From: Prosthecobacter fusiformis
Lineage (GTDB): Bacteria; Verrucomicrobiota; Verrucomicrobiia; Verrucomicrobiales; Verrucomicrobiaceae
Reading direction: 5' to 3'
DNA length: 64,000 nucleotides
Assembly: GCF_004364345.1 (NCBI RefSeq)
Contig: NZ_SOCA01000006.1
Coordinates: 215,793-279,792 of the forward strand
Under the pieces are notes generated by a model. The model made no database searches. It saw nothing but the letters and a program-made list of their open reading frames with translations, and was not told the origin of the DNA. The number at the start of each line of letters is the position of its first letter. Position 1 is the stretch's first letter. The translations under genes and the position numbers were made by a program. Positions 33,809 through 46,500 of this stretch are shown one piece after another.

Positions 33809-34123
33809 ATGATCACTCCCGAGCATCTCGAAATCATTGGCCCCGAGCTGGCTATACGCTGGTCCGACCAGTCTGAAGATTACATCCTATGCGAACGTCT
33901 GCGTGCGTGGTCGCCCAGCGCGGAAAATACCGGGGAGCGAGATCTTCTGGGGAAAAAGTACGGCGGCACAGACCAGAAAACCTTCCCCGGGGTGACCATC
34001 CGCAACTGGCGGATCATTGGCGGGTACGCCATTCAGTTTGATTTTTCTGACGGCCACAACACGGGCCTCTATACCTTTGATTACCTCAAGGCGCTCTGCC
34101 GTGAGGGGGCGAAGGGCGATTAG
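33809..34123 (+). CDS. DUF971 domain protein
   Basis: This small soluble protein (104 aa) consists of one DUF971 domain, related to the N-terminal domain of gamma-butyrobetaine hydroxylase. Family pattern: LAIRWSDQSEDYILCERLRAWSP near residue 14 and WRIIGGYAIQFDFSDGHNTGLYTFDYLKALC near residue 66. Stand-alone DUF971 proteins are often linked to iron-sulphur cluster handling or found near P-loop Mrp/ApbC proteins; nothing nearby supports a specific role. It starts 27 bp after the rpsD terminator and is probably read from its own promoter or by read-through. Confidence 0.9.
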   Translation: MITPEHLEIIGPELAIRWSDQSEDYILCERLRAWSPSAENTGERDLLGKKYGGTDQKTFPGVTIRNWRIIGGYAIQFDFSDGHNTGLYTFDYLKALCREGAKGD

Positions 34124-34245
34124 CAGGAATCAGGATGGCCCATTTTCGGAAATGGTAGACCAGGGATGTGCGTGCAGGCTGCTCTTTTCTTAATACCGAT
34201 GTGAGTTCGCTGTTGCCGCCGGGAGGGCGGCACCATTAGACTGAA

Positions 34246-35664
34246 ATGATGAGTCCCCGCCTGTCCCGCCGTCATTTCCTTGCCACCAGTGCTGCTGCTT
34301 TTGGTTTTCCCACGATTGTGCCTAGCAGTGTTTTTGGTAAATCGGGCCGCCCGGCACCCTCGGAGCGGATTACGGTGGGGGCCATTGGCTGGGGTACCAT
34401 CGCTGGGGACTGGACACCTTCATTTCTGAACAATGAAAAATGCCAGGTTATTGCGGTGGCGGATCCGATGAAGGAATACGGTCACTATGGCTACGATGGC
34501 AAGGAAACGGGCGGGCGTGAGGCAGGGAGGAAAATCATCGACCAGCATTATGCGCAGGCGACGAACAAGAGCGGGAAGACCTGCACCGCCTATGAAGACT
34601 TCCGCGAAATGATGGAGCAGGAGGACCTGGATGCGGTACAAGTTTCCACCCCGGACCATTGGCACGCCTACATGGCGGTGTATGCGGCGCGAAAGGGAAA
34701 GCACATCTATGGCCAGAAGCCTCTGGCGCTCACCATCGCCGAAGGTCGGCTGATGGCGGATGAGGTGGCAAAGGCTGGCGTGACCTGGCAAACGGGCAGC
34801 CAGCAGCGCAGTGACATTTACTTCCGCATGGCCTGTGAACTGGTGCGCAATGGACGGCTGGGCAAGCTGACAAGCGTGCGCGTGGGCCTGCCGGGCGGGC
34901 ATTCTAACTGGAACGGCATGGCGGACCAGACGGCGGTGGCACCGCTGCCGGAAGATTTTAATTATGAGCTGTGGCTGGGGCCGGCGGAGCAGATGGACTA
35001 TCGTCCGGCCTTACTGCCGCTGAACTGGAGGCATAATTTCAATTTCAGCGGTGGGATGATCACGGATTTTGGTGCGCATCACATCGACATCGCCCAATGG
35101 GGCATGGGGACGGAGCAGACGGGACCGCTTGAACTGCGCAATGTCAGCGGAACACTGGATAAAGAGGCTCTCTATAATACGGCTACAGCCTTTGCCTTCG
35201 AATGTGTGTATGAAAACGGGGTGATCATGAAAGTGGCCAGCCCTGACCATAAGCTGATGCCAGAGGTGGAGGCCACCCTGAAGACGGCTCCGGGCAAGAA
35301 GCCTTTCGATCACGTCGGCGTGCTGTTCGAGGGCGATGCGGGCAAATGGATCTATGTGAATCGCGGCAAGATTTCCGCCAGTGACCCTGCCATCTTGCGG
35401 GAAAAGATCGGGCCGGAAGAAATCCATTTGTATGAGAGCAAGGACCATACGGATAATTTCCTGAGCTGCATTTATGATGGCAAGCCGACGGCGACACCCG
35501 TGGAGATCGGCCATCGCAGCATCACGATTTCGCACCTAGCCAACATTGCCCTGCGCACAGACAGTACTGGCTTGAAGTGGAATCCGCAGACGGAGCAGAT
35601 TGAGGGCAATGAGGCCGCATCGAAACTGCTTTCGAAGGAATGGAGGACACCCTGGGTTTTATGA
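34246..35664 (+). CDS. Tat-exported Gfo/Idh/MocA family oxidoreductase
   Basis: The protein (472 aa) has a twin-arginine signal (SRRHFLATSAAAFGFPTI, residues 6-23). The Rossmann NAD(P)-binding region follows (VGAIGWGTIAGDWTP near residue 45), then STPDHWHAYMAVYAARKGKHIYGQKPLAL near residue 135, where the family's EKP motif reads QKP. The C-terminal substrate domain includes GGMITDFGAHHIDIAQWGMG. Secreted members of this type are abundant in Planctomycetes and Verrucomicrobia and act on sugars or their derivatives. The next gene begins with ATGA overlap, so the two are translationally coupled. Confidence 0.93.
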   Translation: MMSPRLSRRHFLATSAAAFGFPTIVPSSVFGKSGRPAPSERITVGAIGWGTIAGDWTPSFLNNEKCQVIAVADPMKEYGHYGYDGKETGGREAGRKIIDQHYAQATNKSGKTCTAYEDFREMMEQEDLDAVQVSTPDHWHAYMAVYAARKGKHIYGQKPLALTIAEGRLMADEVAKAGVTWQTGSQQRSDIYFRMACELVRNGRLGKLTSVRVGLPGGHSNWNGMADQTAVAPLPEDFNYELWLGPAEQMDYRPALLPLNWRHNFNFSGGMITDFGAHHIDIAQWGMGTEQTGPLELRNVSGTLDKEALYNTATAFAFECVYENGVIMKVASPDHKLMPEVEATLKTAPGKKPFDHVGVLFEGDAGKWIYVNRGKISASDPAILREKIGPEEIHLYESKDHTDNFLSCIYDGKPTATPVEIGHRSITISHLANIALRTDSTGLKWNPQTEQIEGNEAASKLLSKEWRTPWVL

Positions 35665-37043
35665 TGGAAGGGACTTTTTCCAAAGTTCTGAAGATGACTG
35701 TGGCCGAAGAATATCCAGCTCTCCCGCGAGGGGGAGTGGGAGGACTGCAGGCAGCCAAGTGTGCCTCCGCGTTCACGCGTCCGGGGTATGCGGCCGTGTG
35801 GTTTGTACTGCTGCTGGGATGTCTATTGGCTCCTCTACTGTCTGCGCAGACCCTCACGTTTGACCCTGCTAAGATTCTCAGCCAGCCGCTGCCGAAGTCC
35901 ACTGAGCCAGTGACTCCACTGGAACAGATTTATCAGGGGTATGTTTACCTGGAACCGAATCAGATGCGGTTCGAAGTGCTTTTTGATGCGACCACGGTGC
36001 TGGAATGGGCGGGCTTACCCAAGACACTGTCGCTGGGTGATGGTGAGCAAAAAGCATTGATGGAGGCTCTGGCAGCCAAGGCGGGTGACTGGTGCCGCAT
36101 GGGAACGGTAAAGGTCAACGAGGGGAATTTTCTTGGGGCTTCCATCATCAAAGGCAAGCCTGGAGCAACTCTGCCGCTGGAAGAGGGGGAGCGAGTGACC
36201 ACTCGTGAGGCGATGGTGGGGCTCATTTGGGAGTTTCCGCTGCCGCCGCTGCCGGAGGAGATCGTGATTCAATGGAAAGGTTATATCCAGGATCAGAAGC
36301 GTCTGCCGATTCGCGTGTTTTTCGGCGTGAAAAGTGAGCTTATCGAAGCTGTGTCCGGCGTGAGCCAGGTCCGGTGGCGGGTGAAAGACCGCCTGCCCAT
36401 GCCTGCGCCATTGGCAGCGGTGCCCAAGATCGAAGCACTGCCACCATGGCGGATACCCATGGCCAGTGTGATCTGGTTCAGCCTGGGGCTGGTCTTTTTT
36501 CTGCTCTTAAAAGGCTCTGGCAGCCGGTTGCCTGGTGGGCTCATTTCTTTTTTGGGAGCTTGGCTCATGGGTGCTTTGGTGACCTGGCCCCTTTTTGTGG
36601 TGGATGTGCCACGGGGATCTGCTGCTCCTGAGGTGAAGGAAAAAAGTGAGGCTGAGGCTGTGCTGGCCCCCCTTTTGCGCAATGTTTACCGGGCCTTTGA
36701 TTACCGCACGGAGTCTGAGATCTATGACACGCTGGCGCGCAGTGTCAGTGGGGAGTTGCTGCGCAAGCTGTATCTGGAGACGCTAGAGTCTCTGACTCTG
36801 GAGGGCCGAGAAGGTACACGAGTGACTATTTCTGAATTCAGTGTCGAAATTATGCAGGTCACCCAAAATACCGAGGGGGCCGGTTTCATTGTGGACTGTC
36901 AATGGACGGCTTTGGGAACCGTGGGGCATTGGGGGCATGCGCATACCCGGGTCAACCGCTACAAAGCCAAAGTGACGGTGGCTCCTGAGGAATCTGAGTG
37001 GAAAATCGTGAATCTGGATGTGGAAGAAGCGCGCAGAATCTGA
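35661..37043 (+). CDS. Hypothetical membrane protein, coupled to MocA gene
   Basis: I do not recognise a family. The start is placed at the ATG of the ATGA overlap with the MocA stop, giving 460 aa. An N-terminal hydrophobic segment lies at about residues 43-63 (WFVLLLGCLLAPLLSAQT, signal peptide or anchor). A periplasmic-looking domain of about 200 residues follows, then two adjacent transmembrane segments (about 265-285 and 292-315, ASVIWFSLGLVFFLLLKG and SFLGAWLMGALVTWPLFVV), and a C-terminal domain of about 145 residues (LLRNVYRAFDYRTESEIYDT). The last gene before the 18.5-kb giant gene, same strand, with a 502-bp gap. Confidence 0.75.
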   Translation: MMEGTFSKVLKMTVAEEYPALPRGGVGGLQAAKCASAFTRPGYAAVWFVLLLGCLLAPLLSAQTLTFDPAKILSQPLPKSTEPVTPLEQIYQGYVYLEPNQMRFEVLFDATTVLEWAGLPKTLSLGDGEQKALMEALAAKAGDWCRMGTVKVNEGNFLGASIIKGKPGATLPLEEGERVTTREAMVGLIWEFPLPPLPEEIVIQWKGYIQDQKRLPIRVFFGVKSELIEAVSGVSQVRWRVKDRLPMPAPLAAVPKIEALPPWRIPMASVIWFSLGLVFFLLLKGSGSRLPGGLISFLGAWLMGALVTWPLFVVDVPRGSAAPEVKEKSEAEAVLAPLLRNVYRAFDYRTESEIYDTLARSVSGELLRKLYLETLESLTLEGREGTRVTISEFSVEIMQVTQNTEGAGFIVDCQWTALGTVGHWGHAHTRVNRYKAKVTVAPEESEWKIVNLDVEEARRI

Positions 37044-37545
37044 GGTAAAGAGAGAGAACTCAGCGCTTGAATGTGCCTACGTAATTTTTTAAATCTTAAA
37101 TATGCACGATTTGAGAGTATAGTTAAGAAACAGTCGCGTGTCTTTCTTTTGCTGGCTTTCACTGATGTGGTGCAAAGATTTGGAGTAACCTCTTGGTTAT
37201 GAAGGACTTGACGCAATGGTCATAAGATCCTGATGATCAAGCACTCCCATGGAAGTGCGAATTCGAATGAATTCAAAATTTTGTGCTTGGTCTGTGACAT
37301 GACTTTGTGATTACATAGTAATAATCTATTAATCGGTGAATTTCCTGCCTCCAACCAACCTTTGCAGGTCATTAACGCGTCTTTATCGACGTGACATGGC
37401 ATTGTCTCGGCATCAGGCAGGGGCATTTCAAAAGCCGCAATCTATTGTCAATCAACCAGTTAAGTTTCTCCGACCTGGCTTTTCTAGCCTTGGTCAGCCA
37501 GTTGCCCTGGCATGAGAAATTTCAAAGAATTTACCCGCTACAGTT
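37044..37545. other. AT-rich leader region of the giant gene
   Basis: This 502-bp region is markedly more AT-rich than its surroundings. It must contain the promoter and a possibly long 5' leader of the giant gene. I see an imperfect hairpin GCACTCCCATGGAAGTGC near 37239-37256 and a TTGACG at about 37209, but no -10 I would defend. No small gene is supported. Confidence 0.5.
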
Positions 37546-40500
37546 ATGAAAAAAACCCTTTTTGCGCAGACGCTTTCCGAGCAGATGATGCACATGATGC
37601 GCCGCCGGTTGCGGTTGCCGGTGATCGCTTTAATGCTGCTGTGCAATCTGTCCTGGTCGCTCCAGGGATATGGGCAGACCTATACGGCGGTAACTCATGA
37701 GAACACCCGTGTCATCCAGTTGAATGGGGATAATCCAACCGCTACTTTGCGTCCGGGAATGACGGTGACGGGTAATGGATTTCCTTCAGGCCTTTACATC
37801 ACCCAGGTCTTGAGTGGAAATCAGATCCTCGTTAATTTGCAAGTCACTACCCAAACGAGCATACCATTGACTTTTGAATCTGTGGGAGAAGTGGCCGATG
37901 ATACCGTGGCGCGTACGAACTGGACGAAGACGGGAGTCGGCAGGGCGGTTGTTTTTGGAAACACCAGTTTGGCAGGAAATTTTACCATTCAGGGTGGTTC
38001 TGTGCAATTGGGTGGCGTGAGCGCCAATGGCCGCACCTGGATGCAGGATTTGATCGGCAACAATACCTCGGTGATCATGGCCAATGATGTGCCTACAACA
38101 CTGGACTTTGCCAATAACCGGGTCGCTCACACGCTTTTTGAACGCATTGGCTCCCTGGCGACTACGACGACGACTGGTAATGGGGCTACCGTTAATCTGA
38201 CAAGTGGAAACACGAGTGTACATCTGGCCGTCGGCGGGAATAACAGTGACACCTTTTTTCGCGGAAACATCAAGGGGGACGCGGCCTCGGCGTTCATTAA
38301 AGAAGGCAATGGTACAATGACCTGGGAAAGCGATTTTGCGGATTCATTGAGCGGTACTGTCCGTGTGGATTCAGGGACACTGAGCATCACTGGTATTGAG
38401 GGGCTGAATAGCGCTGCGAAAGTGCTAGTGAGTAATAAGTCGGGTGCCAGTCTTGTGTTCAACAATAACGAGACCATTGCCAGCATGCAGGGCGGTGGCC
38501 GTGGAGCCATGACCAGCTTTAGCAATGGTACCTTGGGTGCACTTTCCGGGAACTACATCGGTGCCACGGGTGGGAGCATCAGTGTGGCTGAAGACATGGA
38601 GCTAAGATTGGAGAATACGCTGGCGAATGCTTCTTTTGGGGGAGTCCTCACAGGAGGAGGCAGCTTTGTGAAAGCGGGAAATAATGTCCTGGAACTTTTT
38701 GGAGATAGTGACTATTTGGGGGCTACTACGATTCAGGCTGTAGCGAATAATACGACCAGCATGATCCGGTTGGGGGCATACGGGATTAGTTCGGGCGTGG
38801 GATCGTTATCCAGCAGTGGATATGGTCATCTACCTGGCACCACTGCTCTAGAACTTGCAGCCACAGGAGCGGGTAGCAGTGCTTTTTTTGATTTAAATGG
38901 CGGCAGCCAGACTCTCTCTTCACTTACCAGCAGCGGCTCGGCTGGCACACAGAGTGTCCTGCTCAATAACGGCAAACTTTCGATCAATACTCTTACAGGC
39001 AAGTCCCTGAGTTATGGAGGTAATTTTCAAGGAAATGGTACGATTGATGTTCTGGCCACGATTGACACCACGCAGCCTGGCGGCTGGATATTGACAGGGA
39101 ACAGCAACACCACGCAGACGGGTTCCTTCAATGTGAAGGGTGGCAAGGTGACGCTCAATGGAACCATTGGAACTCTCGGGGACCGGGTGCATGTGACTGT
39201 GGCGAACGGGGCTGAACTCATCGTTAAGCAATCTGACACTGTCGGTTCCCTTTCGGGTAATGGTCTTGTGACTGTGGAATCTGGACGGACTTTGACTCTT
39301 CGTTCGGCGCCAGTTGGCGGTGTGGCATCCAACCCTTGGTCGGGGACGATCACTGGAGACGGAGGCCTTACTCTCGGCTCGGGTGCTAGTCTCTTATTGA
39401 AGACAGCCCAGGCGTACAATGGTGCCACCACATTGAGCATGGGGTCTGCCCTCTACCTGGATTATGGTACGGGGGGAACAAGCCCCAATCTTATTCCTGA
39501 TACATCACCTCTGTTATTGAATGGGGGTAGCATTTTCATCAGCGGCACCAGCCCTGGCCAAAATGTGTCTGCGGTGACCATTGGCAGTGGGACGACCACC
39601 ATTTCAACCCAGTTGGGGGATTCGGCTTCCAAACTTCATTTCAATTCGCTCACCCGTGACACGCTGACCCGTCCCAGCGGACAGCTTGCTGGATCAGGCG
39701 GTGGTGTGTTGCAAATTCGCGGTGCCGCAGTTACTGTTGGCAGTGCTGCTTTACCGAGCGGCATATTGGGCGGATATGCCACCTACCATGCTGTGGATGG
39801 CGATGGAAATCCCGTGGTAAGCTGGGCCGCACGCGACACTAATGGCAAGGTTGTGGCGTTTACAGATTATATTACAGATTATGCCTCGACGCCCATACAG
39901 GACGGTCATTTGGACGTGACCAAAGCGTATGCCCTTGAGAACCCCATTACCGGAAAAGTGGGTTCTTTACGATTTAATGAGGCTCCTACTGATAATGAAG
40001 AGTTCAAATTTTACATTGATGGTTCCCATGCTGACATTCAATCAGGGGGCATTTTGGTGACGCCGCTAGTAGGTGATCAAGATGTCACTATTGCCTCGAT
40101 TTCAGGATCTATCCTTACAGGAGGAGAAGGCTTTTCCAATTACAATGTCTGGAGAGAGCTTATCATTCATCAGCACAACACTCAGGGTTCACTCATTATT
40201 GAGGCACCTATCGGAAACGTGCCTGGCACTACTGCGGGAGGGGCCACTCGATTGACCAAAACAGGGCAAGGTAAGTTGATCCTGGCCAATAGTAACACTT
40301 ATTCTGGGCAGACCAGCATTTGGGGAGGTGTTCTTCAATTGGAGGGGGACAATCAAGCTTCAGGAAACTTGGGAAACAGTGACTTGCCGGTTCTTAATTA
40401 CGGTTATCTTTCTTTCAATCAAAGCAGTGTTGATTATGCTTTGGGGATGGACATCACCGGTACTGGGGTTGTTCGTAACAACACGACAGGTACTGGGGGA

Positions 40501-43500
40501 ATAACTTTATCCGGAGGCAATAGCAACTACACGGGCACAACACAGATATTGAGCGGTAAGCTGTCCGTGAACAGCAACAATGCCCTGGGTTCGGTGGATG
40601 GATTGACCAGTGTTTCCGCTGGAGGGAATCTGGAGATTCGCGGGAGAACCATTGGGGAAACCGTGGTTTTAAAGGGTGGCACTCTTTCTTCGGCCACGGC
40701 GACTAAATCTGAACTTTCGGGGGCTTTAATTCTCAAAAACACGAGCACGGTGCAGGCTGGCAGTACAGCTCCGCTCATTATTTCTGGGCAGGTCAGAACT
40801 CTTCCGGGCGCTACTTTGAGCGTGAGTTCCAATGGTATCGGTGGACGGGTGATTTTGACCAACAGCTCCAATGAGATTGGCAATGTGAATGTGGATGAAA
40901 ATACGACATTTCAAATCGGCATGCAGGTGAATGAAGGAGATCCGGTCAGCACCGTTTTTACTCTTGGATCACTTGGTCGTGGAGTTATTAATACAGAAGC
41001 GAGCACAAGCAATGTGGTCACAGCGACCAGTAATGCTCATCTTGTATTCGGGGCCAAGATTACTGGGGCGGGTAATTTTTACCAGGTTCGTAACACCGTC
41101 TATTTGACGGCTGACAATGATTATACGGGTAAAACAATCGTAGGTGGGATGAATTCCACCATGGTGCTCCCCAAGCTGGGTGCGGTATTGCGTGTCGGGG
41201 CGGATACTTATACTGGCAGTGTGGGGACGGGCGACATCCATATTGATTCGGGTTCAAACACAGGCACACCCAATGGTGCTGCCACCCTCGCCTTCAACAA
41301 ATTAAAGAGCAGCACTCTGGCGAACACCATCTTTTTGAACCCCGTTCTAGATTTTGCAAGGAGTGCAAGCTTCATCCGGCAGAGTCTTGGGTCTCTCAAT
41401 CTTTCAGGCACCATTAATGCCGGGGCTCATGCAGGGGGAGCTCAGCGTTCGATTCTGCAATCTGACGCAGGCGGTAAGCTGACGATTAGCGGTATTCTTA
41501 ACAACGGGGAATCGAACCGTATGAATATTGTGAACAACGGCTTCATCTCTTTCGCGAATACGGACAGTGCTTTGAATCAAGAAATTTGGGGGGTGCTATC
41601 TGGAGGGGGGGCTTATACCTTCAAGAGTGCTGGTACAATCACACTCAGGGATAACAGTACTTTTTCGGGAATAAACTTTGTGAAGCGGGGAACTGTCGTC
41701 GTGGACAGTTCGGCGGGCCTTAATAATGATGTGGACATGTACATCGGGCGCGGGGCTCAGCTTCAATTTAATCAGAATGATACTGTCGGCCTCGTCCTGG
41801 GCCAAAAGGGTTCCGTCCTTAACATCACCAACGGCAGCACGCTGACGATGGATGATAGCGGCACCCTATCCAACTTCGGCCGCATTACGGGTGAGGGCAC
41901 GCTCATCATTGCCCCGGCATCGACATCCTGGCATGGCTTTTTTGGTGACAATGAGCTGGCTTCGGATGCCTTTATTGGTGCTGCAAACACAGCAGGGACA
42001 AACGGGGTTCCAACTGTTGTGACCTCGACGGTGCGTGTCAATAACCTTTCCAATAGCGGAGAAGTCAGTTCACTGGGAATGGGTTCTGCCATCAACATAG
42101 GTCCAAGCGGTTTGGACTCCGCAAGTATTGATTCCCGGCTGGAGTATATCGGTGAAGGCCAGGCGACGAATCGCGTCATCAATCTCCTAAGCACGAGTGG
42201 CAACGTACGCATTGCGGGTAGCGGTAAAGGCGCGCTTATCCTGAACGGGGACATTATCAATGCCGGAACAGGTACAAAAACACTCTATCTTCATGGCCAG
42301 ACTACTGGTAACACCGTCAATGGTGGGATACTCGAAGGGAGTGGTGTTCTTAACCTGAATGTCAATGCCCACCCTTCAGGTGGCAATAATGACATGTATG
42401 GCCATGGACATTGGAAACTTACGAACCGATTTAATGATTTCAGTGGCAGCGTAACGGTTAACTTAGGAGTGCTGGAGCTGGCTGGCCAATTGGGTGATGG
42501 CACGGGGACTTCAAGTGTATTTGGTGATCTTACTGCCACACGTACTGTCATTATGGGATCCAATAACTTCGATGCCCGCCGTTTTGATATTTTCTCGGGC
42601 TTGGATACTTTGAGTGCCATTGACACTCCCCTGGAGGCAACAGGAACTATTCTTTTTAACGATAATCAGGACTCGTTGACAACTGTCTTTGGCAGCAACA
42701 TCACCTTCCGTCAAAATTTCAGCTCCACGACTCTAGAAGGCAGCGCTCAACTGATCAACAATGGCACTAAGGTGCTGGTCTTTAATGGTGAGTTCCAATC
42801 AGGAGCCAGCGGTAACCGTAGCTGGATTTTGGACGGCACGAATACCGGTGCAAACACCATTAATGGTGTGATCCAGGACACTGCTACCACAGGCACTAGT
42901 GATACGGTGGGCGTCATCAAGGAAGGCTCAGGCCGGTGGCGTCTGAATGGGACCGTCGCTGCCCCAAATTTGTATGAAGGTACAACGCAGATTGCCCGTG
43001 GTATCCTGGAACTGGATGGCGGTTATGCGGTTTTTGATAACGGTCTGGTGACACTCAGTAATCAAGGCTCGGACAGCTCAGCCGTTGGTGGGGCTACCCT
43101 GAGGATCCTGGAATCTGAAACGATTGGTGGCTTGGCGGGTGCTTACGGCACGACCGTGGAACTGGCGGATGGGAAGACCTTGACGGTCCGGTCTTCGACC
43201 CAGGTTTACAACGGCTTCATCACAGGAGGCGGTGGTTTTACCCGCACTAATAATGACACCACAGGTAGAGATTCGTATCTGACAAATCTTAATGACTACA
43301 CCGGTGTCACTCGCATCATCACCAATGGTTCGAATGCAGCACTCGTCCGTATCAACGTGCAGCACTTGGCGGATGGCGGTGAGGCCAGCGGCATCGGCTC
43401 ATCCACCAGCGCGGCTTCCAATCTCATTATGAGTTCCGCTACAGGCGGTGGCGGTCTGCGCTGGCAGGGATCGACTAGCCAGGACACGGATCGACTCTTC

Positions 43501-46500
43501 ACTCTGGGTGCAGGGACAGGTGCAGGTGCCATCTGGGCAGAGGGTCAAATTTTTGGAGACTTTGCGCCTGTTCTTCACTGGACCGCTACCGATGCCTTTG
43601 AATTCCTGGACCCTGCCAGCAGCCGTACTTTAGGACTCCGCGGTACTACCATTGCTGAAAACCGTTTTGACCTTCAGATCAATGACAGCTCAGCCACCGG
43701 CATCACCTCCCTCACAAAGTCGGATGCAGGCATGTGGCTGCTGACCAATGCAAACAGTAACTACAGCGGTGTCACCACCATTGCCAACGGCACCTTGGCG
43801 ATTACCAATGCCAATGCCCTGGGGAATAGCAGCGTCACGCTGGCCGGTGGTTCTGCCAATGCGGGTCTGCTGCTGCGCGGCTCCCTCAACATGGACAATA
43901 ATCTGACCAATACCACGACCAACGGGGTTCTCGTGGCAGAGGGTGGTCAGAGTACATGGTCCGGTGGTTTTAGCCTGTCAGGCACCAATTCCAGCCTGCG
44001 GGTGGGCATTGTGGCTGCGGCTGATTCCTTGACCATCCTCAGTGGCATCACTGGCTCCTTGGGGTCGGGCAGACTTGTCAAATATGGCCGAGGCACCCTG
44101 ACAATGAGCGGTGAAAACACTTACACAGGCATTACCAGCATTTCAGGCGGCAAAGTGGTGCTCGATTATGCTACCTCCAATACAAGCAAGCTGGCCAATG
44201 GTCAGGTTTTAGAGCTCGGCTTCAGCGGTATATCCACGACAGGCAATACTCTCAGCCTAGGGGCTGACAACGACGTCGGCGGCCAAAGTGCTCAGGTCGC
44301 CTTTGCGGGTGGCACGTTGGCTCTCTCCGGCGGCAGTCACGTTGAAGTTGTTTCTGCAACAACAATCAACAATGGAGCCAACCGCGTGATCCGCGAAGGC
44401 GTGGGAGCCACCTCTGTTCTGCAAATGGGTGCGATCACTCGCAATTATGCATCAGCACTCAACAGTTATGGCACGATTGATTTTGGCGCGGGCGGTATTG
44501 CCACGACCACATCCACGAACGTTTCCACGGGTGGCCTACTCTCCGCTACTATTTCCGGCAGCACGACTGCGAGCACCGCCTATGCCACGGTTGGCCAGAC
44601 GGATTGGGCAACGGTGAGTTCCGGTTCCATCGTGGCTTACACTGCCTATGGCACCACCTTTGCGAGCGGCGTCAATACCAACATTACAGCGGCTGATACC
44701 AATGTGCTTGCAAATGCCAGCACCAATACCATCCGCTTCAATACGAATGTTACGGGCGGTGTTAATACATTGACCTTGGCCGGTATCTTGAATTTGCAGT
44801 CGGGTGGCATTTTGGTCACCCCAAACGTGACCGATAAAATCGTCATCAAAGGTACGGCTGGCTCCCTGCGCAGGTCAGTCTCAAACTCCGCGCTGGATAC
44901 GGTTATCCATCACTATGGTTCTGGAGATCTGGTGCTGGATGTCCCTTTGACCAATAACAGCGGCACGACTGGTCAGGCGCTGACCAAGACAGGGAAAGGA
45001 ACCCTTGTCCTGACCCGGGCGAATACCCTCACTGGCCGCATCACCATTCAGCAGGGCACCCTTCAGTTGGGTGATGGCACCACAGTTGTTGGCTCTCCTT
45101 CCACTCCCCAGCTTGGCGGAGTCGCTACGGGTAATACGATTGGTATGGCGGATGGCACTCTCTTACGTATCAACGTCGCAAATGCCGCCCATACAAGTTT
45201 CATCGGCGCGATGAATGGTGGTGGCGAACTGCGTCTCGCAGCCACGAACACATCCACCCTGGTTTTGACGGGGTCATCCCTGGACTGGGTGGGCGATATT
45301 TATGTGGATGGCGGCACACTGGGTATTCGTGGTTCAAACAGCCTGGGCAGCGTTCGCGGTGCGGCCACCTTTGCCAGTGGCACCGCGCTGGACATCCAGA
45401 TGGTGGGCACTTCCGCCGCAGCCATCACCTCTGCCAAACGCATCACTTTTGAAAATGGTTCCACCCTGAAAGTGACCAATGATGGTACGATCCGTAACTT
45501 CATGGCCACTCTCAGCGGCGTCCTGACTTTACAGAACACAAGCGCAGCTGGCTTCGCCATGAATGTCGCCAATGGGCAGTCCTTGACAATCAGCGGAATG
45601 ATCAAGACGGCGAATGGGTTCACCAAAGAGGGCGATGGTTTGCTGATCTTGAGTGCCAACCAGTATCAGGACGCGCTGCCTGGCGCTGTGGCCTCGTCCG
45701 CAGGCGTGATTACTCCCGATGTAAATCCAGCTCTCCTTGGCAAGATCATCGTCAGTGATGGCGAACTGCGCCTCGGCAACATTCGCGCCCTGGGTGCAGT
45801 GGGGCTGGGCAATGAGACAGAAATTAGAGACGGAGCCAGTTTAAATCTCAACGGCATGGCCATCAATTTCCCAGATGTTGAGGACCCGAATCGTGAAATC
45901 ATTCACATCGCTGGCAAGGGTGTCAATGAAACTGGAGCTTTGAAAAACACCACGGGGCTGGGTTCCGTCTCAACGGTGATCTTTGATGACCATGCGACCA
46001 TGAGCGGCGGTGGTTTTGTCAATGGACAGAGCACCAGCACGACGGCACCGGCCAGTTCCAGGCTGGTCATTGCCGGTTATGACATCAACCGGAATACCAG
46101 CACAGTGGCGGCTGGGGCCCTGCTGGCGGGTAACTATCAGCGTGTGGAAGCTGTCATTGATGGCAATAACAAGAAACTGACCATCGTGGGTAACTCCACT
46201 TTTGCCGATGCCACGGGTGCAGGTGTCACCTTCCGTGATCCCAAGTTCACCAGTGCACTAGATTCCATCATCATCAGTGAAGGAACTTTCAGGATCGACC
46301 AGGAGCCAGGCAGCGGAGCCACCTTTAAAGGCCTTAACAGTGCCAATGTGACCAACGGTGTCTTCATCGGCTATACAGGAGCTACTCTGGCGGACCAGAC
46401 GAATGCATCACTCGGCCTGGGGCCAAATGTGGGTGCCCGCCTCAATTTCTTCCGCAACTTTGGCACCGATCACAGTGTGAACATCACTATGAATGGTATC

